From NCBI GenBank assembly GCA_944472135.2, contig OX235263.1:89312721-89376720 (forward strand): 64,000 nt of DNA, written 5' to 3'. The position numbers were made by a program, and so were the translations under genes. How positions within the stretch are numbered: position 1 is the first letter of the stretch; each line of letters begins with the position of its first letter. This document shows, piece after piece, positions 1 through 10,849 of the stretch. The notes under the pieces are model-generated. The model saw only the letters and a list, made by a program, of their open reading frames with translations. It made no database searches and was not told the origin of the DNA. The stretch comes from Trichobilharzia regenti. Lineage: Eukaryota > Platyhelminthes > Trematoda > Strigeidida > Schistosomatidae.

Positions 1-107
1 TGGTCGGCCTGCTAAATTTGGGCTACCGATATCACATGCTGTAAATTCCATACTTATACAAAAAAATGCGGTGTGGAATCAAGTTGTAATCAAAAAGAAA
101 AAGAAAA
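1..107 (+). mobile_element. SINE-B copy, body only, cut by window start
   Basis: This matches the body shared by the other B copies: TCGGCCTGC, TTGGGCTACCGATATCACA, then AAATTCCATACTT, GGTGTGGAATCAAG and an A-rich tail. Its tRNA-like head, if present, lies left of the window. It ends about 90 bp before the first PAK exon here. Confidence 0.8.
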
Positions 108-194
108 TTAATTCAATAATTTACTTAAAGTTTAATTAATAATTTTTTTTATTTTTTTATTTCTTGTTTCTCTTCTTTTTTTACCAACTTTTAG

Positions 195-383
195 TTTCGT
201 AATGAACTTGCTAAGATTGTAACACCGGGTGATCCACGGGCTGATTTACATGAAATATGTCGAATTGGTAAAGGCAGTACTGGTGTTGTTTACCTGATGA
301 GACATTCCCCGACGAAACATTATGTGGCTGTTAAGAAAATGAATATTTTCAAACAACAAAGACGTGAATTGTTATTCAATGAA
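195..383 (+). CDS. PAK4: PAK kinase exon: N-lobe with P-loop and catalytic lysine
   Basis: The exon is 63 codons, phase 0 at both ends. It follows a T-rich tract and TTTTAG acceptor and is closed by GTAAGTT. It encodes a PGDPR segment just before the kinase domain, typical of PAK4/5/6. Then come the glycine-rich loop GKGSTGVV (residues 25-32), the ATP-binding lysine in VAVKK (residue 47) and the QQRRELLFNE stretch that holds the helix C glutamate at the last codon. The open frame has no start methionine and must be entered by splicing from an exon left of the window. It lies between SINE-B copies at 1-107 and 611-795. Confidence 0.95.
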
Positions 384-610
384 GTAAGTTGCAATTTGCA
401 TGGGATTTTTTCGCTTACTACTGTGTTGATTAAAATTACTTTAAATTTCTAGTTGAGTGATTTTATTGAACTAGAATATATGGTCTTGATAGACACGTCA
501 GCTTCTAGTATGGACACTGCAACGGTGCTTTGAGTTTGGAAAGTTTGGTTAGAAAGTATGTGAGGAAATGCGAAAATAAAATAAATAATAATATTTTATT
601 TTTATTTATT

Positions 611-795
611 TATTTTTTGATTACAGCTTTATTCCACACCGTATTTTTGTACAAGTATAGAATTTTTAGCATGTGATATCGGTGGCCCAAATTTTGCAGG
701 CTGACCATAGATATCAGATGTGCGTCGGCTGGGGATCGAACCCCGGACCGTGTGCATGGTCGGTGAGAGTCATAACCTCTGTTCCACCGACGCAC
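611..795 (-). mobile_element. SINE-B, full copy
   Basis: Read on the minus strand: tRNA-like head with GTGCGTCGGTGG start, box-A-like segment and box B GGTTCGATCCCC-type sequence (732-746), then the B body and an oligo(A)/T-rich end near 611. The head's outer bases GTGCGTC and GACGCAC can pair like an acceptor stem. Confidence 0.85.
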
Positions 796-839
796 AGTAA
801 TGATAGTGATAATAATAATAATATTAATAACATCATGCA

Positions 840-1560
840 TGTCACACATGCGCAGGATAATTACAGCGCCAATAACAGGGAATATAAGTCATCAGTAGTA
901 CTTCCATACAAAGAAGGAATCTTGGAAACCTTATACAGAATTCTTCAAAAGGCAGGAATAAAAGTGGCTGGCATTCAAACCACCCACAGACTCAATTAGA
1001 AACAAGCGTTGTCGGTTAAAGAATCACTTATGTGGAGCCTTTAGAACAAAACAATTTAGCTTATCTAATACCCTGTCTGCAATGATTGTCAGGTTAAATA
1101 CGTAGGTCAAACTAGTAGAACAGGAGGAGTGAGACAAGCTGAGCATAAAAACCTAGCGGTGAAATCTAGATTAGTTGACTCAATAATAGGATAATAAATC
1201 TGGAGGGTTGTTCAGCTATAGCACTACACCACATGCGATTACACACAACCATACAGCATAGGATAATGGGATAAGATGACAGTTTCAAAATCTAATGTCA
1301 CAGGGTTAATGGAGGTAGAGATGGATAACAGAAGATTTGGTTATCGAATCAACTGCGAAACAACATGTGTAATAGAAATGATTCAACACCTGTCCACCCA
1401 GATATCTGGAAAATTCTACTACCCCACTGGTGACAAATAGGAGAGAACAAAGAAAACTATAAGACCCAAGTTTCGAAGTCGTGTGATTATAATTGATGAA
1501 ATGATTATGAGCAATAAATTTTGTTCGAAACATCATCCAGTAAATAATACCGTTTCACTG
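840..1560 (+). mobile_element. Penelope-like element, endonuclease fragment
   Basis: The frame beginning about 890 encodes the PLE linker (ILQKAGIKVAG), and after several stops the GIY-YIG core YPVCNDCQVKYVGQTSRTGG at 1069-1128, followed by the conserved AEH. GIY-YIG endonucleases nick target DNA for these reverse-transcriptase elements. The 3' end (1490-1560) is the repeat called E here, which recurs at 8700, 10010 and 19070. Stops and the missing RT show it is dead. Confidence 0.75.
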
Positions 1561-1782
1561 AGTGTGATATATCTCATAAACAAACTTATATGGATGCTGT
1601 GAGTTTAACTAGACGATATATGGCGGATGGCGACTAGTACTGGTATCAAGTAGGCGCGCGTTTCTTCCTAGCTGTATATATAGATCTGTCCCTCAGATGT
1701 TGTGTTGATTTTATTGACTCTTTATTTCCAGAGTCCATCGTTCCAAACGAGTAAACCACTAGACCTGCTAAGTGAATGTTTT

Positions 1783-1929
1783 TTACAGGATTTCATCATG
1801 AGCTGACATTAGTTAGAGAATCATTGAAAAACTTGGATGTACTGGACAGATGTTTCTTACTAGTTTGGGACCTTTCAGCAGTACGCACCCACCGGGATTC
1901 GAACCCACGACCTTCTGGTTACAAGGTGG
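1783..1929 (-). mobile_element. Hammerhead SINE family C, left half of inverted pair
   Basis: Read on the minus strand: box-B-like GGTTCGAA, then a degraded hammerhead (CTGAAAG for CTGAAGA, paired GGAC lost) and the C tail ending CATGATGAAATCC. Its head abuts a plus-strand copy at 1930. Confidence 0.75.
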
Positions 1930-2050
1930 GTGTGTACTGGTGAAGGGTCTCAAACTAGGACGAAACAGCTGTCCAGTACTCCAAGCTGGTTTTCAAATGG
2001 TTCTCTAACTAATGTCAGCTCATGATGAAATCTTGTAACCAATCAAATCC
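1930..2050 (+). mobile_element. Hammerhead SINE family C, right half of inverted pair
   Basis: Hammerhead-like run with GTACTG stem I, GGACGAAAC, palindrome ACAGCTGT and CAGTAC, followed by the C tail. Two catalytic positions differ (GTGAAGG for CTGAAGA), so self-cleavage is not expected. Confidence 0.75.
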
Positions 2051-2394
2051 CTACAAACCAACAATTCAATGTTTTTTAAAATTCGGATGAAACATCCATC
2101 TTGGAGTTCATTACTAGTCACAATTGATCAATTAATCCCGTCTCATCTAGGTGATCTTCACTTTCTGATGGCTTGCATATTTTACTTTCTGTCAAATGTT
2201 TAGATGTCACAGACACTCACTTTCTTCCGATGTTCGTATTTTTTAGATTCCCAGATTTTAACCTTTGTACTAATGTTAGAAAGAGGTTGGCAAAGCGAAA
2301 TTTGAGAGATGATTATTCCATATTATAATTAGATAGTTGTAGGTAATTGACAAGAATTCTTATCTGGCATATGTTTCGTGATTAATGGCAAGCA

Positions 2395-2510
2395 CCTTTT
2401 GACAAGGCACATCTTAAACTTTGGACAGACTGACGTCCTGTGGAGGATTCGTACCTACCAAGTCCAGTATTGTGGTCAGAGATGTCACTGCTGAGGTGAT
2501 ATGAATATCC
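2395..2510 (-). mobile_element. Family D SINE remnant
   Basis: On the minus strand the run ATCTCTGACCRCARTACTGG and a degenerate box B match the tRNA-like head of the D elements at 33850-34280. It is heavily decayed. Confidence 0.45.
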
Positions 2511-2514
2511 CTCG

Positions 2515-3237
2515 CCAACAGCAACAACAACAACAGATAACAATCAGAATAAATGGGAGAAATCTGAAAGAAGCAACCTCCTCTATCTAGCTGGGAAGCA
2601 CGAGCATACCGAAGTTAGGATAGAGAAAGGAGGGCAAGCTTTCATTTCTCTCAAGTCTCTGTGGAGGTCAACATTCAGTACTCAGCATGAAAAATAATAT
2701 CCGAATTTTCAACTGCAATGTGAAATCAACGCTACTTACTATACGGATCGAAGACTTGGCGCCGCGCCGCGCCGAGTCACGTCACGAAGGGCACTTTGAA
2801 CAAACTAAAGACAGTCATCAACAACCGTGTGTGCCCAATATTTCGCTGAAGACCAGATGGCTGCCAGAAGAGATCAGCAACAGGGAGGGATCTCTTTCGA
2901 TGAAAGCACCAACCAATCCATCAGGAACCAATTGTGCAAGAAATATGCAGGAAGAAATGGAGGTGGATTGGTCATACTCTGAGGAAACAAACCATCAAGT
3001 GATTGACATCACAAGCCAGGTCATTAATCAATTGGAACCTGAATGAGAATCGGTGAGTTAGCTGATCGTCAGTGGGAGAGTGACATGGAGGAGGTGATGT
3101 GAAGAGGAGATGAAAGCATGTGAGCAGACGTGGAGCGATGTGAAAATGTTGGCAGAGAACCGAATGCCACGGGGACGTGGGCGGCTTAAGCCCTATGCTC
3201 CTCTAGGAACTAAAGGAAGCACTAGTAATAATAGTTA
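2515..3237 (+). mobile_element. RTE-type LINE, 3' fragment
   Basis: Translated pieces match the C-terminal region of the RTE element at 19355-22420 (KNNIRIFNCNVKS, EEISNREG, NCARNMQEEMEVDW). The segment starts at a CAACAACAA run as that copy does near 20010. The end is AGGAACTAAAGGA followed by an AAT-rich tail, the RTE 3' terminus in this genome. Frameshifts and stops make it inactive. It is 5' truncated. Confidence 0.85.
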
Positions 3238-3876
3238 TTTTGATCTGTCACTGGGAAATGATCACTGTCGTCCATCTAGTCCTTAGTGGTGTTGACTGGA
3301 TTCTACCAGTTGATGTTGCACAATACATTCTTCTATGGCTTCTCTGGCCTTGCCTTTAGAACAATACCTAAAGTAAAAGGCGCACTATCCGTCATTTCTT
3401 ACACCTTAGAAACAACATAAAGCTGATATATCTACAGGATTTCTCTGGTTGTCCACTTTCGGTAGCTCAAGACCGACACTAATAGAAGACAGCGTTACGT
3501 TCATCATGCTTTCACAGTTAATTAACTGATCAATTCTTTCAGGAAAGTAATTGGCCAGGTCGTTCATGCCTTTCCATACTACCAATACATGACTAGAGAA
3601 ATTCACTAGTACTTTCCTTCAGCTTAATAAACTTCACTTTTTTTTATAAAGTTCTATATTCAAATCTCCTGTAACCATGCTAGTTATAGTTTGGTGAACA
3701 ATTAAGTCAGTATGAGAGTCATGACATGAGAATACATGAAAGAAAGACTTGCCGTGTATCTGGAGGCAAACATGGCTTCCTTTCGTATACACTCACTGCC
3801 CAATCTGATTGTGTTGTAACATTCACGGAGTTATGTTTTGATGTCTGCTTAATTAATTAATTATTTGGTTGGTTGG
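3238..3876. other. Unassigned intronic DNA
   Basis: There is a possible D-like scrap near 3275-3330 (CTAGTCCTTAGTGGTGTTGACTGG type). Otherwise nothing recognisable; a short minus-strand open frame at 3406-3606 has no family resemblance. Confidence 0.4.
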
Positions 3877-4245
3877 GGGATGTCATCATGGGCTGATATC
3901 GGTTGGAGGACCATTGGAAAATGAGCTAGGAGTACTGGACAACCAGTTGTTTCGTCAGCCTAGTCTGGGACTCTTCCTCAATACGCACCCATACTGCCAG
4001 GTTCGAAACCAGGACCTCCTGGTTAAAAGGCGACTGAACTCGTTGACCATTAGGCCACTGGGACCCAGTCCAATGGCCAACCCATGAATTCCAACTTCTG
4101 CCAATTCATGATATGGCGCGACCACTAGCAAATATTGTCATCCGTGGTGAGTATTTGTACTCAATACGTGATCTGCTATACAACACTGGTCACGAATTCT
4201 TACTAGAATCCAGGTAACCACCTACGTGAATAGAGCCAGTCACTA
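3877..4245 (-). mobile_element. Hammerhead SINE family C, near full length
   Basis: On the minus strand the order is: 5' arm (4100-4245, shared with 18590-18650 and 23335-23450), tRNA-like region with a TGGCCTAATGGTCAACGAG box A and GGTTTCGAACC box B, hammerhead, then the ATGATGAC tail. The hammerhead core is altered (AGGAAGA for CTGAAGA) and stem III carries an insertion. It defines the full C unit at about 365 bp. Confidence 0.75.
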
Positions 4246-4990
4246 GTGAGCATCATATAAATTTTCAAAAGCATTACTTTGTAAGGATTTTGTTTGATTA
4301 GTTAGAGAACTTAAGCATTAGTTGACGTCACCATAAAATCCTCCAAACAATCAAAAGAAATCTCTACAATCTAATACTTGGAAATTAATTATTTATTTTG
4401 TGATTTTTTAAAAACTGTAATGTCCTACTCCAAAATATTGATCGTTTATAATGAATAAAATCAAGGTCTACAGTTTATTATTGACTGTGTCATGAAATAA
4501 TCATTTGCGTATACGAGACAGACGGAAATAAATAAATTCAACACTGTTGTTTGCCTAATTGGTGTTTCCTGTCTGCATCAAGCATCTATTCAGTTTATTG
4601 CCTTCATATTTCTTTTTTTTTTTTTGGCTTTTTTTATTGTTAACTTTCCATAAATTATATCTATAATGATTTACTAAAAATCTCAGGATTATATGTTCTG
4701 CCATTAATGTCAGTGGGAAGTTTAAGCATTGTGGAATAGATCAAATAAAGTATAATTAATATTTCAATGTTTTACACATAATGATAAGTTTTGTTATTGG
4801 TAATATTTCGAGCAAAATTACTGCCCGTATTCACACATCAACTGTTGGAATTGTTTTGTTTTTTAATTCACGCATTCATGATTTGTACTCATACACGCAG
4901 TTCATTTTTTTGATTCATTCATGTTTGTGTATTCAGAATTACATTTCAGGTTGCTAACAGCTGTACTGCTGAATGAATATAGATTCTGTT
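4246..4990. other. AT-rich intronic DNA, no element recognised
   Basis: Low-complexity AT with T runs near 4612-4625. No coding frame or known repeat was seen. Confidence 0.5.
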
Positions 4991-6028
4991 TTAAGTTAAA
5001 ACAATTAGTCCCTTTTATAAATTTTGATAGAGTTATTAGGAGACGGCGTCTGTGGCACAGCGGTTAGGAAGCTAACCCACCATGCACATGGTCCGGGATT
5101 CGATCCTCGGCCAGAAACGCACTCCTGTACCTCGCTTAGTCAGAAATAATGCTGGTAAAGAGGAAAGGTTGTGCATGAGGCTAGCAACCCCATCCTGTAA
5201 AATAAACACTGCTACGGAAACTTCAAGTCTCTAGCTTGAAGCCTAATGTTCCACTGTGAACGTCAAGGAAAAAAAATATTAGAAGACGGAGATTATCTGA
5301 AAAATGTGATGTGTTGGCGCTATACATTTCGATATATATGTAAAAGTTAAATTAAACAAAGTGACAAAAAAGAATTAAGAATAATTAATACAAACGTTTG
5401 GTAATCCAATCAAATAAGGATTACCAAGGTACGTTGAGAGTAATAACAAACTGTTTTTCAATACACAAGGGGGGCTTAAGTTTATGAATATCTATAGCCT
5501 CAGCGTATTTCAGTAAACGCCCTTGACCGTCTTTACAGATGACCTTAAAGGCTGAGTTGACATCAGTCTTATGGTTCATCTCGATTAGATGTTCAGCTAT
5601 AGACGAAGTTGGTTGTCTGACACCTGCATCTATTGGCTTGTCACAATTCATCTGTTTTTCTAGCCATTTTGGGATATGCTCTCCCGCCCTCATGTACAAA
5701 GCGCGATTACTCCTCCCTGTTTATGTATGTCCACACACACACGAAAATTGGTAAATTGTGTGGGATGTGATATAATCACTTGTGCACTTTTGAGGTTTGC
5801 AGTGAAGCATATTTTAAGCTTTTTCCACAATTGCAAGCTGGGTTGCATAGTAGGTTCTACGGATGATCGAATTCAATCTTTGTCTTAAAATCTTACTGTT
5901 TATTTCCCTGTTATGTGGTAATTTGATGAAAACCTTTTTCTTAGGGACGGTATGGATTGAAGGTTTAGAGACTAGTTGACTTCTACACCTGTTTGAAAAT
6001 TTTAAAGGATATCCGTTTTCAATAAGAG
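4991..6028 (-). mobile_element. Penelope-like element, endonuclease and 3' end
   Basis: The minus-strand frame 5421-5699 encodes the end of a GIY-YIG domain: RAGEHIPKWLEK, SSIAEHLIEMNHKTDVNSAF and EAIDIHKLKPPLCIEKQ. Upstream on that strand the degraded zinc/GIY part reaches about 6028. The 3' end (AAAACAATTAGTCCCTTT type) at 4998-5034 also recurs at 6893 and 38300. A SINE-A sits inside it. Confidence 0.75.
5047..5277 (+). mobile_element. SINE-A inside a PLE, with target-site duplication
   Basis: tRNA-like head with GTGGCACAGCGGTTAGGA (box A) and GGATTCGATCC (box B), then the A body: GCTAGCAACCCCATCCTGTAAA, AAACTTCAA, CTAGCTTGAAGCC and ATGTTCCACT. It is flanked by 12-bp direct repeats ATTAGGAGACGG (5035-5046) and ATTAGAAGACGG (5278-5289), which fixes the ends and shows it entered the PLE after that inserted. 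Confidence 0.9.
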
Positions 6029-6029
6029 T

Positions 6030-6892
6030 ATCTGTTTTAAGCCTCTCTTAGCATTTGTTCATATTAGATTTTTAGAATACATAAACATTGTTCCAATCGA
6101 TATTGTGGTTTTTGTCCCATGCTGCATGTCCGGCTATTGACGATTTGCTTTTCTAAATTCTTGTAAGCTTATCTTCCTGTTGGTTGACCTTTAGTTAGGC
6201 GTTCATCTTTATTTACTCTTGTTTTGAGTGATCTGGACGTTTGACCGATGTATTTAGTCGTCACACTCGGCACAAGATATCTGTTTGTAAACCACATTGT
6301 TTTTGTTCATCATTTTTGTAGGATCTTTCAGTGGATTTATTTTTATTTTTAATAAGATTCGTCGGTTTAGACGTGGTACAAATTCCAGTATTTTTGAGGT
6401 TCCTTCGAATTGCCTGGCCTCTGACGTACCATTTTTGTATAGTATAGTGATTGTTTTGTTTTCGCCTTCCTGCTTCTTGTCATTTACTGGTTTTGCCCTC
6501 TTTTTTCTCTTTTTTATATTATCTCTGATAAATTCTTTTGGGTAATTGTTGTCGAGTAACATTTTGAATAGGACTTTTATTTCTTTACATTGGTCCCCTG
6601 GTTGTTGTTGTAAGTCTACGTATTCTATCTGCAAGACTTTGTATTAATCCTAATTCTACCGTGACTGGATGAGCTGAGTGATAATCAAGGAATCTTCTAG
6701 AGTGTGTAGTTTTTCTATATAAAGTCATATTTATGCTACCGTCTTCTACTCTTTGTATTTTGCAGTCGAATATAGCCAGTTTCCCAATTCTATTCTTTAT
6801 TTGTATGGTGAATTTTTATTGAGTCGACATGTTCTTCGTTCAAGGTTTGATTAGAATTCACGTGTACAAATCGTTTTACTCTTTTGGAAATA
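6030..6892 (-). mobile_element. Penelope-like element, second subfamily, RT end and linker
   Basis: The minus-strand frame 6254-6634 encodes the connector between RT and endonuclease (NYPKEFIRDNIKKRKKR, ILEFVPRLNRRI, VVYKQISCAECDD). It runs into KYIGQTSRSLKTRV in another frame, a GIY-YIG core of the CAEC type. Further upstream, HSAHPVTVELGL is from the RT end. It differs clearly from the neighbouring PLE at 4991-6028. Confidence 0.75.
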
Positions 6893-7995
6893 CGTTAAAA
6901 CAATTAGTCCCTTTGATAAATTTGAATAAATCATTTAGAAGACAAATTTCGCGAGATGATATCTTTATTTCGTAGTGTCTTTACAACGGCTTTGCAACTA
7001 ACACAATAATTATGATGAAACAAGTTGCATGAAAATTACTCAGTTATATAAAATAAAAGTACATACTAATAACCAATCATATTTGAATGGTTCAAGTAGT
7101 CCGTCATAGTAGGCGAAGGTTGAAGTATATTGTTTTTATACACATAGTTTAGGCTGTATGTGATGATTAGTCCAAAGTGCTTCCATCATCACCTTCAATA
7201 ACCAACCTTGAATTAGAGTTATGTGATGAAATAATTGTGAAACAGTCATTAATATTGATTTAGTGATTTGACATTATTTGATAAATGCTTTTCAGTGGAT
7301 GGTGAGGGATTTCTATTCGGATTAATTGCATTGGGATTTTCTATGTGTTTTAATAACCATTTTGGAACATGTTGTTTTTGACGACATTGGAAAATTCTAT
7401 TGATTCTACCTACATAGGTGTCACCGCTACTGCAGGTGAACTTGTAGATACAGTTTGAAGTAGAGTCGACAGAATTTCGTCCTTTAATCGTAGCTACGTA
7501 GGTAGGGATCGAAAGTGTTCGGCAGGTGATAAAAAGAGATGCGACGTAGTATGTGCGTTTGACGGCTGGCCAAAGTCAACTACACAATCTGGTCACCCTT
7601 GAATGGTAGGTTGTTAATGAAGATAGCTTTCTTTGATACAGAAGCTGTCTTTTCAAGATGTGGTCTATCCTAGCTGTGACAAGTGATATAGTTTTCGAGA
7701 TAACCATTAGATAATAAAACTGAATGTAAATGTGGAAACTCATCCATCACTGTGTCACTCGTGCATATTTTTCGGGCCCTTGAGAACAGACATTTCACTC
7801 AATAGGGAACGTTTATGCTGGATAGGAAGAAAACTGGTGAAATGAAGATATTGTCCACTCCATGTCTGTTTACGAAAAATAGATCTCTTATCCATTTCAT
7901 CGTCTCTCTTGGTCACTGAAATATCCAAGAAACCGAGTTTGTTATTTGGTTCGAGTTTGAAAGTCACTTGGATACTTGAACGAACACGATTAAAT
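6893..7995 (-). mobile_element. Penelope-like element, RT end plus GIY-YIG
   Basis: Frame 7755-7967 encodes the RT tail (GFLDISVTKRDD, SIFRKQTWSGQYLHFTSF). After stops, CIYKFTCSSGDTYVGRINR is the GIY-YIG core (about 7400-7460) and HVPKWLLKHIENPNAIN the following helix. The 3' untranslated part (6893-7250) is repeated at 61680-61960, so the two belong to one subfamily. Confidence 0.8.
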
Positions 7996-8154
7996 AGAGG
8001 AATAATTTATCTACCTGCAGTCCAACCCAACTTGAGTTGGAAATATTATCGTACGGATTGAAACACGAATATAGTTAACAGCTGATCTAGTTGTGCAATG
8101 ACACTCTTACATAATAATAACAATAACTAACTTTTATATGGCTCGTTGGGTCTA

Positions 8155-8270
8155 GCATAAGGGTTAAGGTACGTATTGGGGATTGAGGTTAGGATCAGGG
8201 TTAGAATTACTGTTTGGATAAGGGTTATGATTAGGGCCAGGATTAAGGTTGGGGTTTTGATTAGGGATAG
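8155..8270 (+). repeat. Degenerate telomere-like tract (TTAGGG sense)
   Basis: Irregular units such as GGGTTAAGG, GAGGTTAGGATCAGGGTTAG, GGGTTATGATTAGGG and GATTAAGGTTGGGG. They resemble decayed TTAGGG repeats with variable spacing. An interstitial telomeric sequence or a G-rich satellite are both possible. Confidence 0.5.
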
Positions 8271-8690
8271 ATTTATAGTTGATCTCATTTATTTATTTGT
8301 TTTATTGTCCACATTTTTCTGGTAAGTAGTCGTTGGTCCTTTTACTGGAAACCATAGTAATTCAACCGATGGCTTTGGGGAGTACTGCACATTAGGATAA
8401 GAGGGATAAACGATTCACAAAAACAGCTCATCTTGAGTCACCTTGGTAATTACATGTACAGAAACTAGTCTAACTTAGCAACTAATACTCCTCGTTATAA
8501 CTGGAATGCATTTTTAAATCGTATCAGAGAAAGATAAGCTGTTTAATGTGTTTTTATACATTTTCATGCAAATAAACTTCATTTTTGTGCAAAAGTTCCT
8601 TATTTTTATGATTGGTCGGATGTAGGTCACTCGTGTGTTCGCATCCCTTTGGGACTCTATTGTTGAACTTACACATTTCTCATCTGACTA
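8271..8690. other. Intronic DNA, nothing recognised
   Basis: No coding frame or repeat from the families in this window was identified. Confidence 0.4.
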
Positions 8691-8940
8691 TGCTTGATTG
8701 ATAACACTCATATTATTATTTCGGAATGTACATTATCTTATATTGATTTTTATTCAAATGTCTAATCATCAGTTTCACTTATGTTTATAAATGAAGCAAG
8801 AAAGTTGTGTGAATGACTGCCTGATATGATTATGAGCAGTAATAATTTGTGCTCTAAACGTAGTCATCAGTTAATATTACTCACTGTATAACACCCCATT
8901 TTGTGATTTATCAAAATAAATTCTTATCCATAATCGAACC
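8691..8940 (+). repeat. Repeat E (PLE-type 3' end)
   Basis: The segment is inverted at 19070-19345 and partly repeated at 10010-10140 and 1490-1560. The core TGATTATGAGCA, TTGTGCTC, AAACGTAGTC, ATCAGT has hammerhead-like parts: GAGCA pairs with TGCTC and CTGAT with ATCAG. The first catalytic strand is imperfect. Confidence 0.5.
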
Positions 8941-9180
8941 TTTACCTTAACATGCTATAAGCAATACTTAAAAACGAGATCAGGGTGAAATTTGCACATC
9001 AGTTCGTGCATAGTATTCATACTGACTCTGCAATAATAGGCAGGTTCTGTCATCCAACGAATGACAGGTGTTCAAAGTCATTGGTGACTTCCCACTCTGT
9101 GGTGTGTCTATTGTTTAGGGTGACCAGTTAAAAAGAATTGGTAAGGATATATCCCAAGTTAACAGAAACAAGAATTCACA

Positions 9181-9352
9181 AGCTTTTGAATTTCAACTAA
9201 AATGACTTAGTCTCGTAACCTGAAGCTTCTCAGTTCGATTCCTGATTAGGTAGTGGGTGGAGACTGTTGAAGAGTCTCGGACTAGGGTGAGACAGTTGTC
9301 AACTTCATCTTGGTTTTCAATGGTTCTCTAAAAAATATCAGTCCATGAACTC
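9181..9352 (+). mobile_element. Hammerhead SINE family C, degraded copy
   Basis: Box-B-like CAGTTCGATTCC, then GACTGTTGAAGAGTCTCGGACTAG, a decayed GAGACAG in place of GAAACAG, and the GGTTTTCAATGGTTCTCTAA tail. The hammerhead is inactive. Confidence 0.65.
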
Positions 9353-9404
9353 ACTCCAAATACTGAATTGTTTTTAGTGTTATCAAATGTTACTTCTGAG
9401 CTGC

Positions 9405-9562
9405 ACAGAGGTTAGGACTCTCGCTGACATGGTCCGGGGTTCAATCCTCTGTCGACATACACACACACACACCTGATATCAATGGTCGGCCTGCAAAATT
9501 TGGGCTACTGATATCGCACGCTGAAAATTCCATACTTGGAATCAAGTTATAACAAAAAAGAA
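9405..9562 (+). mobile_element. SINE-B copy with a short internal deletion
   Basis: tRNA-like head (GGTTAGGACTCTCGC, GGGGTTCAATCC), an expanded CACA stretch at the head end, then the body up to AAATTCCATACTT fused to GGAATCAAGTTAT. About 20 bp of the body (the GTACAAAAAATACGGTGT part) are missing. Confidence 0.85.
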
Positions 9563-10004
9563 ACATCTATGCAGCCTAGTTATGATGAATTAATGAGATG
9601 AGTCATAGTCAGTCATAATGAACGCTATTCACTAAAACCCACCAATTATTTACTGGTCTTCAGTTTTTAATAAAAAGCAATGTTCACTGTGATAGAAAAA
9701 GAGTGTCTCTTCTATCGTCAATGAAACATTTGTTTTCATTCTCTTTGGAGTCTATGTATTATGATCGGGAGGGGGCAAAGTTAGACTTTAAGCACCATCA
9801 ACGGACCAAGCACTGCGAATGACCTCGAACGCACCAATCACGTGAAGGAGGCATTTTTGTGTATGGAATTCAATTATTTATGAAAAAATGCATAAAAACT
9901 GTATAAAAGTGCTACAGAGGATACTTTCCTCTCACATGTGATAAAAATAGATTTCAGTTATAGGTTGGAGTATCAACAGAGTATAATTCCACTGCGGGTA
10001 AAAT

Positions 10005-10145
10005 TTATTTTGATAAAGTCTCACAGTGTTATGCAGTAATATTTACTGGACAATAAACTGTGCTCGAAACGTGGTCATTAGTAAATATTACTGTATAACA
10101 AACACTGGGAAACTTTATCGAAATAAATGTTACCCACAATGGAAT
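10005..10145 (+). repeat. Repeat E copy with long paired arms
   Basis: CAGTAATATTTACT and AGTAAATATTACTG are exact complements flanking GTGCTCGAAACGTGGTC. The GAAAC and GTC spacing resembles the 3' half of a hammerhead, but the CTGATGA strand is absent (CTGGACA). Confidence 0.45.
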
Positions 10146-10239
10146 TATGCTCTACCATAGTACACAAGTTCTGTTCTTATATCAATAGAGTAATTTAACC
10201 ACATTCTGTGCATGTAATTATTTAGATCATCAAACCCTA

Positions 10240-10425
10240 ACAATAACTCTAATTTCCCCTGAACCTAACCCTAACGTGAAAGTATCCCTAAACTAACTGT
10301 AATCTAACTGAAACCAACCCTAATGTCATCTTTATTACCTTAATCTAACCCTAACTTGTCCTTGGCTTAAAGCGTAACTTAATTTTCCCTAAACCTCAGC
10401 TGAAAGTTGCCAGATATCCCATTTA
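10240..10425 (-). repeat. Degenerate telomere-like tract (CCCTAA sense)
   Basis: Many AACCCTAA-like words separated by a few bases: CCTAACCCTAACG, AACCAACCCTAATG, AATCTAACCCTAAC. It is opposite in orientation to the tract at 8155-8270. Confidence 0.5.
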
Positions 10426-10849
10426 ATAACCTAACACTTCGATGAGCATATTTAGTGACGATGACAACATTATATGCCACGTTTGACTAACTTAATTAGT
10501 GAGCGTTTCAAGGTCATTGGTGCGGTCGCACTCCATTGATAGTCAGTGGTGCCCGTAAAGTTTAACTTTTGCCCTCTAAATCGCACCATTCATTTATACA
10601 GGCCAGCTTCATAATTTATCTTTTAAATGATCTGAGTAGCACTCAATAGTGGTAAACCATAACGTGTCTAATTTTTTTTAAGGTGAGTGGAATTGTGTGT
10701 AGAGTTAATTAAAATAAAAGAACAATTCTCATATATATTTTAATTAAAGTCCTTTTTATTTATTAACTGACCCATAATAAAGACGATAAGAATTTATGTT
10801 GGGACTTAGTGACGTAATTTTTGTCGACCATGATCATTAAAGCGACTAT

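Larger units (their letters stand above)
9768..10578. mobile_element. Inverted-repeat-bounded segment, about 0.8 kb
   Basis: The left end reads GGGGCAAAGTTAGACTTTAAG and GCACCA. The right end, read on the other strand, is GGGCAAAAGTTAAACTTTAC with GGCACCA, and similarity continues through a CGCACCAAT block. Inside are a repeat E copy (10005-10145) and a CCCTAA-like tract. No transposase is visible. It could be a non-autonomous DNA element or a fortuitous inverted duplication. Confidence 0.4.

Noticed and set aside
9440..9480. CACACA run near a SINE head as a separate microsatellite locus
   Set aside because: It is an expansion of the head end (GACGCACACC) of SINE-B and also occurs at 23210.
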